From Streptomyces olivaceus (GTDB lineage: Bacteria; Actinomycetota; Actinomycetes; Streptomycetales; Streptomycetaceae), in NCBI RefSeq assembly GCF_000721235.1, contig NZ_JOFH01000035.1:60501-124500 (forward strand): a stretch of DNA of 64,000 nucleotides, given 5' to 3'. A program made the translations under genes and the position numbers. Positions 1-9,669 of this stretch are shown here, in pieces. The notes below the pieces were generated by a model. That model saw only the letters and a program-made list of their open reading frames with translations, had not been told where the DNA came from and ran no database searches. Position 1 is the first letter of the stretch, and each line of letters opens with the position of its first letter.

Positions 1-102
1 CGCGTCACGGACACCGCCCCCGGCATCACCTTGCTACTGCCGGGCTACTGGCTGTGGAGCCAGGAGGTCAAGAAGCTGGCGGAACACTACGCTGAAAGCT
101 GA
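1..102 (+). CDS. C-terminal end of a gene entering from the left edge
   Basis: The first 102 bases read without interruption in frame 1 and end in TGA, giving the last 33 residues of a protein. The visible tail has a hydrophobic stretch (LLLPGYWLW) followed by a charged end (EVKKLAEHYAES). It is too short to assign a family. The frame is chosen because it is open from the edge and the next 160 bp contain no coding signal that would compete. Confidence 0.4.
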   Translation, partial: RVTDTAPGITLLLPGYWLWSQEVKKLAEHYAES

Positions 103-266
103 CGTTCCCCTCCCGCCCCGTCGCCACCAGGTGGTGGCATGGGGCTGCGACGCCGCGCCGGGCGACGAGAGGGTCGCCCGGATCCGGTTCCGGCGGATGG
201 CCCGGCAAGTCTTCGCCCAGCCGGGTAGGGGCGATTCGAACGGGGACAGTATCCGCCCCCGTGTGC

Positions 267-420
267 TCAGTTGAGAAATGATCGCTGTGACGGTCCCGCC
301 TCCGGGAAGGCAACTTCACCCCAGACGGTCTTCGTGAAGACGTCCCGGCTCACCTAGCCCCAGCTCTCGGCGTATACCCGCACCAGCAAGAGCCCCCGCC
401 CCAAGGCAGCGTCGTACGTG
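267..420 (-). pseudogene. remnant of an ATP-binding anti-sigma-type (HATPase_c) protein
   Basis: Reading the minus strand from about 420 gives YDAALGRGLLLV, then AESWG, an in-frame TAG, then DVFTKTVWGEV and a final stop. Streptomyces RsbW/SpoIIAB-like ATP-binding proteins end in a GRGLLLV block, a short W-G linker and a KTVWAE(L/V) strand, in this order and spacing. The in-frame stop and the missing N-terminal part mark it as decayed. The family match is from memory of the motif pattern. It lies next to a broken kinase fragment, so the whole stretch looks like regulatory debris. Confidence 0.45.
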
Positions 421-509
421 CGCGAGGGTGCCGGGCCAGGTTCGGGGCAGCGATGCGGGGCGGGTATCCAACCAACCATCCCCTTGATGTAGGGGATGTG
501 CTCCAAGTA

Positions 510-704
510 TCACCGCTGGACGAGCAGCACCTCATCCCTGCTCGGGGGAACGGCGAGCAGGTCGGCGGCGACCGTTTTCACGGCCACGGGCCGTTCCAGG
601 CGGATGTCCCGTGCTTGCCACACGTGGCCCATCAGCCCTCGGCCGAGCACCGATGTGAGTTGGTAGCGGTCCGTGCGCACTGCCCCAGGCGTGAATTTCT
701 GCAT
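510..704 (-). pseudogene. N-terminal fragment of a PknB-type Ser/Thr protein kinase
   Basis: From an ATG at 704 the minus strand encodes about 64 residues. They contain a kinase glycine-rich loop (YQLTSVLGRGLMGHVW) and the subdomain II lysine in VAVKTV. The frame stops shortly afterwards at 510, before the catalytic loop and activation segment. Only the first part of the N-lobe survives, so no kinase activity is expected. It is divergent from the DNA methylase gene. It could be the decayed start of a regulatory kinase gene or a short relic expressed from the shared promoter region. Confidence 0.5.
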
Positions 705-870
705 TTGGCCCGGCCTCCACGCGATCCACACAACACATATAGACATTTTCACTGTGAACAAAGTCAATGAGCGTAGTAGCTTCTCGTGTGCAGTCCCACT
801 GCAGAGACCCGCCTGCCACCGGCCGGCACTCCGGCCCGGACGCACGTACCAAGCACCTCGGAGTTTGTCG

Positions 871-2856
871 ATGAGTACAACCGGTTCCGTACCCGTCAGC
901 CTTGCCGAGATCGCCCGGATCGCCGGGGTGGGACGTGCCGCGGTGAGCAACTGGCGGCGGCGTCACAGCTCCTTCCCCACGCGCATCGGGGGCACGGACG
1001 TCAGTCCCCAGTTCTCCCTGGCGGAGGTCGAGCAGTGGCTGCGGGACAACGGCAAGCTCGACAGCATCGCGGGGCGTGAGCTTCTGTGGCCCCGGTTCGA
1101 AGTGCTCGGCAGCAGGGACGAGTCGGGCCTGGCCATCGCCGAGGCGGCCCACCGCATGCGTTCGCCACGCGCACGCTCGTCGCGGGTGAAACTCTCTGCG
1201 GAGGCCGAACGACTGGCGGTCGAGGCGGCGAAGTTGGGGCGGAACGAGGGGGCGCGCGAGACGTTCGAGTTCCTGCTTCAGCGGTGGCTCGAGACCCATG
1301 TGCGTCAGTTGAGCACGACGCCCCCGCCGCTCGCCGCCCTGATGGCACGGATCGGGTTCGACGTCCGTGTAGGCCGGCGCGCCGAGGGACTCACCGTCCT
1401 CGACCCGGCCTGCGGCACCGGGCACTTGGCGGCAGCTGCCGTGCAGGAGTGCGCAAGTCCGGGTGTGCGGGTACTGGCGTGCGAGCGGGACCCCGCTCTC
1501 GCCGCGTTGGCCTCCGCCCGCCTGGCGTTCGTCGGGGACGACCACGACGTCCGTGCGGAGGTCGCCACGGCCGACTCTCTGCGCGAGGACCCGCTCGCCG
1601 AGGTACGGGCGGATGTCGTGCTGTGCAATCCGCCGTTCAACGAACGTGACTGGGGCTACGAGGAACTCGCCACCGACCAGCGCTGGACGTACGGTCTCCC
1701 GCCACGCACCGAGCCGGAACTGGCCTGGGTGCAGCACCTGCTCGCCCGCCTCGAGCCTGGCGGGGCGGCCGTCGTCGTCCTGCCTCCCGCAGTCGCCTCA
1801 CGCAAGGCCGGCCGACGCATCAGAGGCTCCCTGCTGCGTACCGGCGCGCTCCGAGCTGTGGTGGCTCTCCCGCCCGGCAGCGCCCAACCGCACAGCGTCT
1901 CACTCCAGTTGTGGATCCTCAGGGCCACTCCCGAGGGCCCGGGGGCGGTTTCGCCCAGCCAGGACGCAGTACTGGTCGACGCGACGCGCTTCACGCGAAC
2001 CGGCGGGCGGGAGTCCGGCCCCCGCTGGGAGCCGCTCCAGGCCTTTGTCCTCTCCGCGCTGCAAGCCCTCGACCGCTCGGACGCGGAGCTGCCGGACGGC
2101 GCCGTCCGGGTTCCTCTCATCGATCTTCTGGACGACGAGGTGGACGTCACCCCCGGGCGCTACACCTCGGTGAGTACCGAGCCGTCCGGCCCCGAACTCT
2201 CGACGGTCTGGAAAGAAGTGGGATCGACCCTGACCGACCTGGCCCGTTGGGCCGAAAGCCTGTCGGAACTGGAGTTCGACGGCGACAGGCCACAGACCAC
2301 GGTCGGCGTCGGGGACCTCGTCAAAGCCTGTGCCCTGTCGTTGCGCGCCGGGCAGCAGCCTCTGGACGGTGCGGTGGCATCCGGCGGGAACTCCGTGCCC
2401 CTCCTCACCGTTGCCGACCTGCTGGCGGACGGCGCTCCCAGCGGATTCGTCGCCGTCGAATCGGCGCCTGTGATAGTCGAGAAGGGCGATGTCGTGGTCG
2501 CTGGTGTCGTGCGGGCGTTCAATGCCTGGGTGCACGAGGGGCCTCCGACGGCCCTGGGGCCTCAGTTGCACGCCCTGCGGGTAGACCCGGCGAAACTGGA
2601 CGCCCACTTCCTGGCCGGCTGTCTGCGCGCTCCGTCCAACGGACGTCAGGCAGGCACCCACGCCTCCAGTTCGTCACGGGTCGACGTCCGGCGCCTGCAG
2701 GTGCTCCAACTGCCTCTGGCGGGACAGGCGGCGTACGCCGAAGTCTTCCGGAGCCTCAGCAATTTCGAGACACGGCTCGTCGGCGCCAACGGTGCGGGCA
2801 GGAAACTGGTGAACGACGTGTCCGACCTGCTCGCCGCAGGCGGGCTCGACGTCTGA
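871..2856 (+). CDS. orphan N6-adenine DNA methyltransferase with N-terminal HTH
   Basis: A 661-residue protein that should transfer a methyl group from AdoMet to adenine in DNA. Residues about 8-60 form a MerR/AlpA-like helix-turn-helix (LAEIARIAGVGRAAVSNWRRR). The HsdM-like catalytic domain shows the AdoMet-binding motif DPACGTG near residue 178 and the catalytic NPPF at residues 253-256. The C-terminal half has a recognition-domain-like region but no separate HsdS or HsdR gene follows, so it looks solitary. The ATG at 871 is chosen because the HTH begins just after it; the frame is also open upstream to 673. An AT-rich stretch at about 719-782 probably holds the promoter. It may serve in epigenetic regulation, or be half of a lost restriction or phage-defence system. 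Confidence 0.8.
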   Translation: MSTTGSVPVSLAEIARIAGVGRAAVSNWRRRHSSFPTRIGGTDVSPQFSLAEVEQWLRDNGKLDSIAGRELLWPRFEVLGSRDESGLAIAEAAHRMRSPRARSSRVKLSAEAERLAVEAAKLGRNEGARETFEFLLQRWLETHVRQLSTTPPPLAALMARIGFDVRVGRRAEGLTVLDPACGTGHLAAAAVQECASPGVRVLACERDPALAALASARLAFVGDDHDVRAEVATADSLREDPLAEVRADVVLCNPPFNERDWGYEELATDQRWTYGLPPRTEPELAWVQHLLARLEPGGAAVVVLPPAVASRKAGRRIRGSLLRTGALRAVVALPPGSAQPHSVSLQLWILRATPEGPGAVSPSQDAVLVDATRFTRTGGRESGPRWEPLQAFVLSALQALDRSDAELPDGAVRVPLIDLLDDEVDVTPGRYTSVSTEPSGPELSTVWKEVGSTLTDLARWAESLSELEFDGDRPQTTVGVGDLVKACALSLRAGQQPLDGAVASGGNSVPLLTVADLLADGAPSGFVAVESAPVIVEKGDVVVAGVVRAFNAWVHEGPPTALGPQLHALRVDPAKLDAHFLAGCLRAPSNGRQAGTHASSSSRVDVRRLQVLQLPLAGQAAYAEVFRSLSNFETRLVGANGAGRKLVNDVSDLLAAGGLDV

Positions 2857-3125
2857 CCTCACCCGAGGTCCTCTAGAAGCAGATCAAGCGCAGCTACGTA
2901 TCTCGGCGTTCGTCCGACCGTGGGGCACGGCCGCCCGGTCGGTTCACTGTCCTGTGCTCCGTGGCCTTGCGGCGGAACGCCTTGCCGGGAGCCTGGCGCA
3001 GCGTCCTCTCGACGTTGGCGTTGGCGAGTGGAGGCTGTAGGACATGCAGGGCGATGTCGTTGCCCGGGGAACCCGATCAGGCAAGTGGATCGTCCTGAGG
3101 GGCAAGGACGAGGGGACGGGAAACG

Positions 3126-4154
3126 ATGGTGCAGTGGGCGGGCCGTGGTGCGGCTTCGGCGGTGAACACGACGAGACGGTGGGTGGGACGTCCGGCACGG
3201 ACTCGGCGGACGGATGAGCCGGGTGTGTCTGCCTGGACGCGGGGGCGAGCACTGGTCGTGGCCGCGGTACTCACGGCCGTGCTACTGGCGTTTCACTGGG
3301 CAGTACCCAACCGCCCGGGCGGGCTGGGCAGTCTGCTGGAGTCGTTCCTGCCGTGGCTCGGTGTGCCGGTCGTGGTGCTGCTCGTGCTGGCGCTGGTGCG
3401 CCGCTCGCCCCTCGCGCTGGTGGCCCTGCTCCTCCCGGCAGCGGCCTGGACGTATCTCTTCGGCGGGCTGCTCCTGCCCGCGCCGGAGCCCGGCGACGAC
3501 GACCTGGTCGTGGTGCAGCACAACGTCAGCGACGAGAACCCCGACCCCGAGGGCACGGCCCGCGCCCTCGTCCGCGCCGAGCCCGACCTGATCGCGCTGG
3601 AGGAACTGGTGTCGCCGGCGCTGGAGGTCTACGCCGAGACCCTCGCCCCCGACTACCCCTACCGAACGGTCCGGGGGACGGTCGGGCTCTGGTCGAAGCA
3701 TCCGCTCGACGGGACCGGCCCGCTGGACATCGCGCCGCAGGGGATAAGCGAGGGGTGGGAGCGCGGGCTGCGGGCCGTGGCGCACACGCCGCGCGGTGAG
3801 ATCGCCGTCCACGTAGCGCACCTGCCGTCGGTGCGGGTGCGGGCGAGCGGCCTCGCGTCGTCCTGGCGGGACGAGAGCGCCGGGCTGCTGGGCGACGCCC
3901 TCGATGCGGAGGAGCAGTCCAGGGTGGTGCTGCTCGGCGATCTCAACGGCACGGTCGACGACCGGGCGCTGGCTCCGCTGACCAGCAGGCTCGACGTGGC
4001 CGAGCGGGGTCTCGCCCTCAGCTTCCCCGCCGGCTTCCCGGTGGCCCGGATCGACCAGGTGCTGGCCCGCGGAGCGACGGTCGAGAGCGTGCGGACCCTG
4101 TCCGCCACCGGCAGCGACCACCTTCCGGTCGCCGCCCGCGTCACCTGGGACTGA
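3126..4154 (+). CDS. membrane-anchored endonuclease/exonuclease/phosphatase family protein
   Basis: A 342-residue protein with about three hydrophobic helices in the first 115 residues (around 43-62, 72-92 and 98-117). An EEP-fold hydrolase domain follows. Recognisable EEP motifs are VVVQHNV at the domain start, LIALEEL (metal-binding Glu), GDLNGT and the terminal SDHLPV with the catalytic Asp-His pair. Known family members are nucleases, sphingomyelinases and phosphodiesterases; the substrate cannot be read here. The helices place the catalytic domain at the membrane, probably outside the cell. The start codon is uncertain because no clear ribosome site is visible and internal starts exist. 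It stands alone, transcribed towards the lacI relic. Confidence 0.75.
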   Translation: MVQWAGRGAASAVNTTRRWVGRPARTRRTDEPGVSAWTRGRALVVAAVLTAVLLAFHWAVPNRPGGLGSLLESFLPWLGVPVVVLLVLALVRRSPLALVALLLPAAAWTYLFGGLLLPAPEPGDDDLVVVQHNVSDENPDPEGTARALVRAEPDLIALEELVSPALEVYAETLAPDYPYRTVRGTVGLWSKHPLDGTGPLDIAPQGISEGWERGLRAVAHTPRGEIAVHVAHLPSVRVRASGLASSWRDESAGLLGDALDAEEQSRVVLLGDLNGTVDDRALAPLTSRLDVAERGLALSFPAGFPVARIDQVLARGATVESVRTLSATGSDHLPVAARVTWD

Positions 4155-4252
4155 ACGGGGCGGACTGCCCGGAAGGGAGAGTACTTCGGCGCAGGCCGCA
4201 CGCGGTGGCGGGCGAGCAAGCCGTTTGCGGTGCTTGCGTTAGCCTTTCGCGT

Positions 4253-4950
4253 GTGACGCGACGACTTGCTCAGGTGGCGAAGAAGGTTGGGGTCAGCGAG
4301 GCCACGGTCAGCCGGGTGCTCAACGGCAAACCGGGGGTTTCCCAGGCGACCCCGAGCGCAACATCCCCGTGGTCCTGATCAACGCGTCGATCGAGAACCT
4401 GGACTTCCCGTGCATCGCGTGCGACGACGCCGTGGCCGTCGAGCAGTCCTGGCGGCATCTCGTCTCCCTCGGCCACGAGCGGATCGGGCTGGTGCTGGGC
4501 CCGTCCGACCACATCCCCTCCCGCAGGAAGCTGGCCGCCGCCCGGCAAGCGGCCGAGGCCATGGATGCCGTACTGCCCGACACCCACGTGGAACGCGCCA
4601 TGTTCTCCCTCGAAGGAGGCCAGGCAGCCGCGACCCGCCTCCTCGACCGCGGCGTCACCGGCGTCATCTGCGCCAGCGACCCCCTCGCCCTCGGCGCCGT
4701 CCGCGCCGCCCGCCGACGCGGACTCCACGTACCCCACGACGTCTCCGTCGTCGGCTACGACGACTCCGCCTTCATGACCTGCACCGAACCACCCCTCACC
4801 ACCGTCCGCCAACCCATCGAAGCCATGGGACGCGCCGCCGTCGACCTCCTCTGCGCCCAGATCCAGGGCACCGAAGTACCCCACGGCGAGCTGCTCTTCG
4901 AACCGGAACTCGTCGTCCGCGGCTCCACCGCGCGGCCGGCCGCCGACTAG
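4253..4950 (+). pseudogene. internally deleted, frameshifted LacI-family regulator (copy 1)
   Basis: From GTG 4253 the first 33 codons encode a LacI DNA-binding domain (RRLAQVAKKVGVSEATVSRVLNG). After the codons for SQAT the sequence jumps directly into the middle of the sugar-binding domain in another frame, and the HTH frame stops at 4378. The downstream part (GTG 4369 to 4950, 193 residues, MVLINASIENLDFP to the end) is open and intact. Compared with a normal LacI protein of about 340 residues, roughly 100 codons are missing. The first 100 bases are identical to the second copy at 9670. Either two truncated products are made or the gene is dead. A sequencing or assembly error across near-identical repeats is a real alternative. 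Confidence 0.75.
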
Positions 4951-5277
4951 CCGGCCACGCCCCTCCCTCCGCCATACGCCTCGATGCCCCCGCAAGTCGC
5001 TTGCGGGAATTGACGGCACCTTGCGGCCATCCGGCGCAGGCCGTGAAAGGTCCTGTTCGGAAGCGCCGCTCGGCCCCTCCCCCGCTCTCGCTCCGGCCAC
5101 TTCAGCTCGTCTCGCGGCGAGTTCGCGCTGCGCCGCCTGTAGACGACTCGACACTTCTCTGCAACTCTTCGAGCGCTCAACGTAAATGGCAGAGAACATT
5201 CAGTGTCTACCTGATATAGCGCATCCGACTGAGCCGTGCCTCGTGACCCAGCGGCGCGAGGCGGAGATCGGGGACAG
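4951..5277. other. 327-bp promoter region ahead of the GH87-like gene
   Basis: No convincing gene lies here. The stretch holds a palindrome at 4990-5006. It turns less GC-rich towards about 5140-5220, as expected for a promoter. The 42-bp open extension upstream of ATG 5278 lacks a ribosome site and is treated as leader. Confidence 0.5.
4990..5006. promoter_or_regulatory. candidate LacI-family operator (CCGCAAG-TCG-CTTGCGG)
   Basis: This is a perfect 7-bp inverted repeat with a 3-bp centre, 270 bp upstream of the GH87-like gene. The same CGCAAG/CTTGCG half-sites recur ahead of the second lacI gene at 9630-9665. Short palindromes of this size are usual LacI-family operators. It could instead act as a weak terminator for the lacI relic. 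Confidence 0.5.
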
Positions 5278-8200
5278 ATGAGAATCCGGAACTGGAGATC
5301 ACGTGCGCTGTGCACCGTGGTCACGACCAGTCTCCTGGCGTTGGGAGGACCGCTGCTGTCGGCCACGGCAGCCGGCGGGCCCAACATCGCCGTCGGGGAC
5401 GACGCGCGGGCGAGCAGTGCGCACAGCGAGTACGGCGCCGCCAACATCACCGACGGCAACCAGGGTTCGTACTGGGAGAGCGGCGGTGGCGGCCTGCCGC
5501 AGTGGGTCCAGGCGGACCTCGGCGCCACCGAGCGGATCGACGAGGTGGTGCTGAAACTGCCCGCCGGCTGGGAGAGCCGCAGGCAGACGCTCTCCCTCCA
5601 GGGCAGCGCGGACGGCACCAGCTTCAGCACCCTGAAGAGTTCCGCCACCTACGCCTTCGACCCGGGCTCCGCCAACACGGTGACCGTGAGCCTCCCCGCC
5701 ACCCTCACCCGGTACGTGCGCGTCGACGTGACCGCCAACACGGGCCGGCCGGCCGCCCAGCTCTCCGAACTGGAGGTGCACGCGGCCGGGGATGCCTCCG
5801 CCGACCTCGCCGCGGGACGCCGGCTCACGGCGAGCAGTTCCACGGGGACGTACATTCCGGCGAACGGCAACGACGGGAACAGGGCCACCTACTGGGAGAG
5901 CGACGACAACGCCCTGCCGCAGTGGATCCAGGCCGACCTGGGCTCGTCCCGCCGCGTCGACCGCGTCGTGCTGCGGCTGCCGGACGGCTGGCCGCCCCGC
6001 AGCCAGACCCTCAAGATCCAGGGCAGCGAGAACGGCTCGGACTTCACCGACCTGACCGCCGCCGAGGCCCACACCTTCGACGCGGCGGGCGGGCAGTCGG
6101 CGACGGTCGCCTTCGACGCGGCGACGACGCGTCACGTGCGCGTCCTGGTGAGCGCCAACACCGGACAGGCGGCGGCCCAGGTCTCCGAGCTGGAGGTCTA
6201 CGGCCCGGCGACGGGCGACACACAGGCTCCCACCACGCCGGCGAACCTCGCGTTCACCGAGCCGGCCACCGGGCAGATCCGGCTCGCCTGGGACGAGTCC
6301 GAGGACGACACGGCCGTCACCGGGTACGACGTCTACGCCAACGGCACGTTGCTGACATCGGTCCCGGGCGGCACCACCACGTACACCGACACCCGGCCCG
6401 CCGACGAGACCGTCACCTACCATGTGCGGGCCAGGGACGCCGCGGGCAACCTGTCGGGCGACAGCGCCCCGGTCACCCGCCGGGCCGGCACCGGGGACAC
6501 GCAGGCGCCCACCGCCCCCGCCAACCTGAGCCTCACCGAGGCCGACGCCGGTGAGATCAGGCTGACCTGGGCCGCGTCGAGCGACGACAAGGGCGTCACC
6601 GGGTACGACGTCTACGCCGGCAACAAACTCCGGGGAAGCGTGGCGGGCGACGTCACCACGTACACCGACAAGCAGCCCGCCTCCGCGAACGTGACGTACC
6701 ACGTGCGGGCCAGGGACGCGGCGGGCAACGAGTCGGCCGCCAGCAACTCCGTGATCCGCAACGGCACCAAGGACGGCTCGAACCTGGCCGTCGGCAAGCC
6801 GATCTCCGCCTCGTCCGTGATCCACACCTACGTCGCCGAGAACGCCAACGACAACAGCACGTCGACCTACTGGGAGGGCGCGGCGGGCAGTTACCCGAAC
6901 ACGCTCACCGTGAAGCTCGGCGCCGACGCGGACATCAGTGAGGTCGTGCTCAGGCTGAACCCGGACCCGAGCTGGTCGAAGCGCACCCAGCGCATCGAGG
7001 TGCTGGGACGCGCCCAGGACGCGGAGGAGTTCACCGGCCTGGTGGCCGCGAAGGACTACGTCTTCGACCCGGCGAGCGGCGGCAACGGCGTGACGGTGCC
7101 CGTCGGCGACCGGGTCGCCGACGTCCGGCTCAGGTTCACCTCCAACACGGGGGCCACGGCAGGGCAGATCGCCGAGTTCCAGGTCGTCGGCGTCCCGGCG
7201 CCCAACCCCGACCTGGAGGTGACCGACCTGGCCACCTCGCCCGCCTCCCCCGTCGAGTCGGACGAGATCACCGTGTCCGCCACGGTCCGCAACAGCGGTG
7301 CCGCGGACGCCCCGGCCGGCAAGGTCGCCCTCAGGCTGGGCGGCACCAAGGTCGCCGACGCCGACGTCCCCGCTCTGAAGGCGGGTGCCGAGAGCACGGT
7401 CAGCGCCTCCGTCGGGGTGCGGGACGCCGGTTCCTACGAGCTGAGCGCGGTCGCCGACGAGGCGGACGAGATCATCGAGGAGAACGAGACCAACAACACC
7501 TACACCCGTCCGGAGCCGCTGCTCGTCAAGCCGGTCCAGAGCTCCGACCTGGTCGCCGCGGCCGTCACCACCTCGCCGTCGAGCCCGTCGGCCGGGGACG
7601 ACGTCACCTTCGGGGTCGCGCTCAGGAACCAGGGCACCCAGGACTCCGCGGGCGGCAGCCACGGGGTGACGCTCGCCCTGGTGGACGCGGAGGGCGACAC
7701 CGTCAGGACCCTGACCGGGGCGTACTCCGGGGTCATCGCGGCCGGTGGGACCAGTCCCGCGATCGGCCTCGGCACCTGGAAGGCGGCCAACGGCTCGTAC
7801 TCCCTGAAGGTCACGGTCGCCGACGACGCGAACGAGCTGCCGGTCAAGCGGGAGAACAACACCTCCACGCAGGCGCTGTTCGTCGGACGCGGGGCCGACA
7901 TGCCGTACGACATGTACGAGGCGGAGGACGGCACGGTCGGCGGCGGCGCGAAGGTGGTCGGGCCGAACCGGACCATCGGCGACATCGCGGGCGAGGCGTC
8001 CGGCCGCAGGGCGGTCCAGCTGGACGGGACCGGCGAGTACGTCGAGTTCACCACCCGGGCCGACACCAACACCCTGGTGACCCGCTTCTCCATCCCGGAC
8101 GCCCCGGGCGGGGGCGGCATCGACGCGACGCTCGACGTCTACGTCGACGGCGTCCTGAAGAAGGCGCTCCCGCTCACGTCGAAGTACGCCTGGCTCTACG

Positions 8201-9567
8201 GCAACGAGGCCTCGCCCGGCAACTCGCCGGGCGCGGGCGCGCCCCGGCACATCTACGACGAGGCGCACCTGATGCTGGGCGAGACCGTCCCGGCGGGCAG
8301 CACCATACGCCTGCAGAAGGACGCCGCGAACAGCACCGACTACGCCATCGACTTCGTCAACCTGGAGCAGGTCGCCGAGGTGCCGAACCCCGACCCGTCG
8401 GCGTACACGGTGCCGGACGGGTTCACGCACCAGGACGTGCAGAACGCGCTCGACAAGGTCCGCATGGACACCTCCGGCAAGCTGGTCGGGGTGTACCTGC
8501 CGGCCGGCGACTACCAGACGTCGAGCAAGTTCCAGGTGTACGGCAAGGCGGTGAAGGTGGTCGGCGCGGGACCCTGGTTCACGACGTTCCGCGCGCCCAC
8601 GGCGCAGGACAACACCGACGTCGGATTCCGGGCCGACGCGAGCGCTAAGGGCTCCTCGTTCGCGAACTTCGCCTACTTCGGCAACTACACGAGCCGCATC
8701 GACGGTCCGGGCAAGGTGTTCGACTTCTCCAACGTGTCGGACATCGTGATCGACAACATCTGGAACGAGCACATGGTGTGCCTGTACTGGGGCGCGAACA
8801 CCGACCGGGTCACGATCAGGAACTCCCGGATCCGGAACATGTTCGCCGACGGCGTCAACATGACCAACGGCTCGACCGACAACCTGGTGTCGAACAACGA
8901 CGCCCGGGCCACCGGCGACGACAGCTTCGCGCTCTTCTCGGCGATCGACGCAGGGGGCGCGGACATGAAGAACAACGTGTACGAGAACCTGTCGACGACG
9001 CTGACCTGGCGTGCCGCGGGTCTCGCCGTCTACGGCGGGTACAACAACACCTTCCGCAACATCCACATCGCGGACACCCTGGTCTACTCGGGCATCACCA
9101 TCAGCTCACTGGACTTCGGCTACCCGATGAACGGGTTCGGCACCGATCCGACGACCTTCGAGAACGTGTCGATCGTGCGGGCCGGCGGGCACTTCTGGGG
9201 CGGGCAGACCTTCCCCGGCATCTGGGTGTTCTCGGCGTCCAAGGTCTTCCAGGGCATCAGGGTCAGCAACGTCGACATCGTCGATCCGACCTACAGCGGC
9301 ATCATGTTCCAGACGAACTACGTGGGCGGGCAGCCGCAGTACCCGATCAAGGACACCGTCTTCACCGACGTGTCCGTGACGGGCGCCCGCAAGAGCGGTG
9401 ACGAGTTCGACGCCAAGTCCGGTTTCGGCCTCTGGGCCAACGAACTGCCCGAGGCGGGACAGGGTCCGGCGGTGGGCGAGGTCACCTTCAACGGGCTGCG
9501 GCTGGAGGACAACGCCGTGGACGTCCGGAACACGACGTCCACCTTCAAGATCGTCCGCAACCCCTAG
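5278..9567 (+). CDS. secreted multidomain GH87-like alpha-1,3-glucanase (mycodextranase)
   Basis: A 1429-residue exported enzyme likely to cut alpha-1,3-glucan or nigeran of fungal walls. It starts with a signal peptide (RSRALC... to about residue 36, ending in ATAAGG). Then follow two discoidin/F5-8C domains (about 38-165 and 175-312), two fibronectin III domains (about 320-505), a third discoidin domain (about 510-645), two CARDB repeats (about 650-870) and a CBM6/35-like module (about 875-1025). The C-terminal part is a right-handed beta-helix. The helix carries FADGVN (Asp1191) and TGDDSF (Asp1214, Asp1215), matching the acidic triad and spacing I recall for GH87 enzymes. ATG 5278 is chosen over 5236 because it has a GGAG site and begins the signal peptide. 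Flanking lacI genes and the transporter downstream support a glycan-uptake role. A pectate-lyase-like activity is the main alternative. Confidence 0.72.
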   Translation: MRIRNWRSRALCTVVTTSLLALGGPLLSATAAGGPNIAVGDDARASSAHSEYGAANITDGNQGSYWESGGGGLPQWVQADLGATERIDEVVLKLPAGWESRRQTLSLQGSADGTSFSTLKSSATYAFDPGSANTVTVSLPATLTRYVRVDVTANTGRPAAQLSELEVHAAGDASADLAAGRRLTASSSTGTYIPANGNDGNRATYWESDDNALPQWIQADLGSSRRVDRVVLRLPDGWPPRSQTLKIQGSENGSDFTDLTAAEAHTFDAAGGQSATVAFDAATTRHVRVLVSANTGQAAAQVSELEVYGPATGDTQAPTTPANLAFTEPATGQIRLAWDESEDDTAVTGYDVYANGTLLTSVPGGTTTYTDTRPADETVTYHVRARDAAGNLSGDSAPVTRRAGTGDTQAPTAPANLSLTEADAGEIRLTWAASSDDKGVTGYDVYAGNKLRGSVAGDVTTYTDKQPASANVTYHVRARDAAGNESAASNSVIRNGTKDGSNLAVGKPISASSVIHTYVAENANDNSTSTYWEGAAGSYPNTLTVKLGADADISEVVLRLNPDPSWSKRTQRIEVLGRAQDAEEFTGLVAAKDYVFDPASGGNGVTVPVGDRVADVRLRFTSNTGATAGQIAEFQVVGVPAPNPDLEVTDLATSPASPVESDEITVSATVRNSGAADAPAGKVALRLGGTKVADADVPALKAGAESTVSASVGVRDAGSYELSAVADEADEIIEENETNNTYTRPEPLLVKPVQSSDLVAAAVTTSPSSPSAGDDVTFGVALRNQGTQDSAGGSHGVTLALVDAEGDTVRTLTGAYSGVIAAGGTSPAIGLGTWKAANGSYSLKVTVADDANELPVKRENNTSTQALFVGRGADMPYDMYEAEDGTVGGGAKVVGPNRTIGDIAGEASGRRAVQLDGTGEYVEFTTRADTNTLVTRFSIPDAPGGGGIDATLDVYVDGVLKKALPLTSKYAWLYGNEASPGNSPGAGAPRHIYDEAHLMLGETVPAGSTIRLQKDAANSTDYAIDFVNLEQVAEVPNPDPSAYTVPDGFTHQDVQNALDKVRMDTSGKLVGVYLPAGDYQTSSKFQVYGKAVKVVGAGPWFTTFRAPTAQDNTDVGFRADASAKGSSFANFAYFGNYTSRIDGPGKVFDFSNVSDIVIDNIWNEHMVCLYWGANTDRVTIRNSRIRNMFADGVNMTNGSTDNLVSNNDARATGDDSFALFSAIDAGGADMKNNVYENLSTTLTWRAAGLAVYGGYNNTFRNIHIADTLVYSGITISSLDFGYPMNGFGTDPTTFENVSIVRAGGHFWGGQTFPGIWVFSASKVFQGIRVSNVDIVDPTYSGIMFQTNYVGGQPQYPIKDTVFTDVSVTGARKSGDEFDAKSGFGLWANELPEAGQGPAVGEVTFNGLRLEDNAVDVRNTTSTFKIVRNP

Positions 9568-9629
9568 ACCGGTAGACCCGCTGGATCGCGGGGGTCGGCA
9601 ACCGGTCTTGTCGGCTGGTTCACGGACTG

Positions 9630-9656
9630 GCGCAAGTCTCTTGCGGAGACTTGCGC
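9630..9656. promoter_or_regulatory. candidate operator ahead of the second lacI gene
   Basis: The arms GCGCAAGTC and GACTTGCGC form a perfect 9-bp inverted repeat around a 9-bp centre. A nested smaller repeat (GCAAG-TCT-CTTGC) and another TTGCG half-site at about 9662 also occur. Together they give two or three overlapping LacI-type sites just 14 bp before the GTG start. This fits autoregulation and shares half-sites with the palindrome at 4990. Confidence 0.5.
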
Positions 9657-9669
9657 TAGTCTTGCGTTC

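Noticed and set aside
225..250. T-arm-like string (GTTCGAATC in reverse) suggesting a tRNA
   Set aside because: The bases flanking the loop do not pair into a T-stem and no acceptor or anticodon arm fits around it.
3038..3217. Short ORF from ATG 3042 (MQGDVVARGTRSGKW...)
   Set aside because: It overlaps the EEP gene in another frame, has no ribosome site and becomes low-complexity after 25 codons.
5299..9066. 1255-residue open frame antisense to the GH87-like gene
   Set aside because: It is a GC-rich shadow: composition is dominated by Arg, Gly, Val and Asp, with no domain. The sense frame has clear modules.
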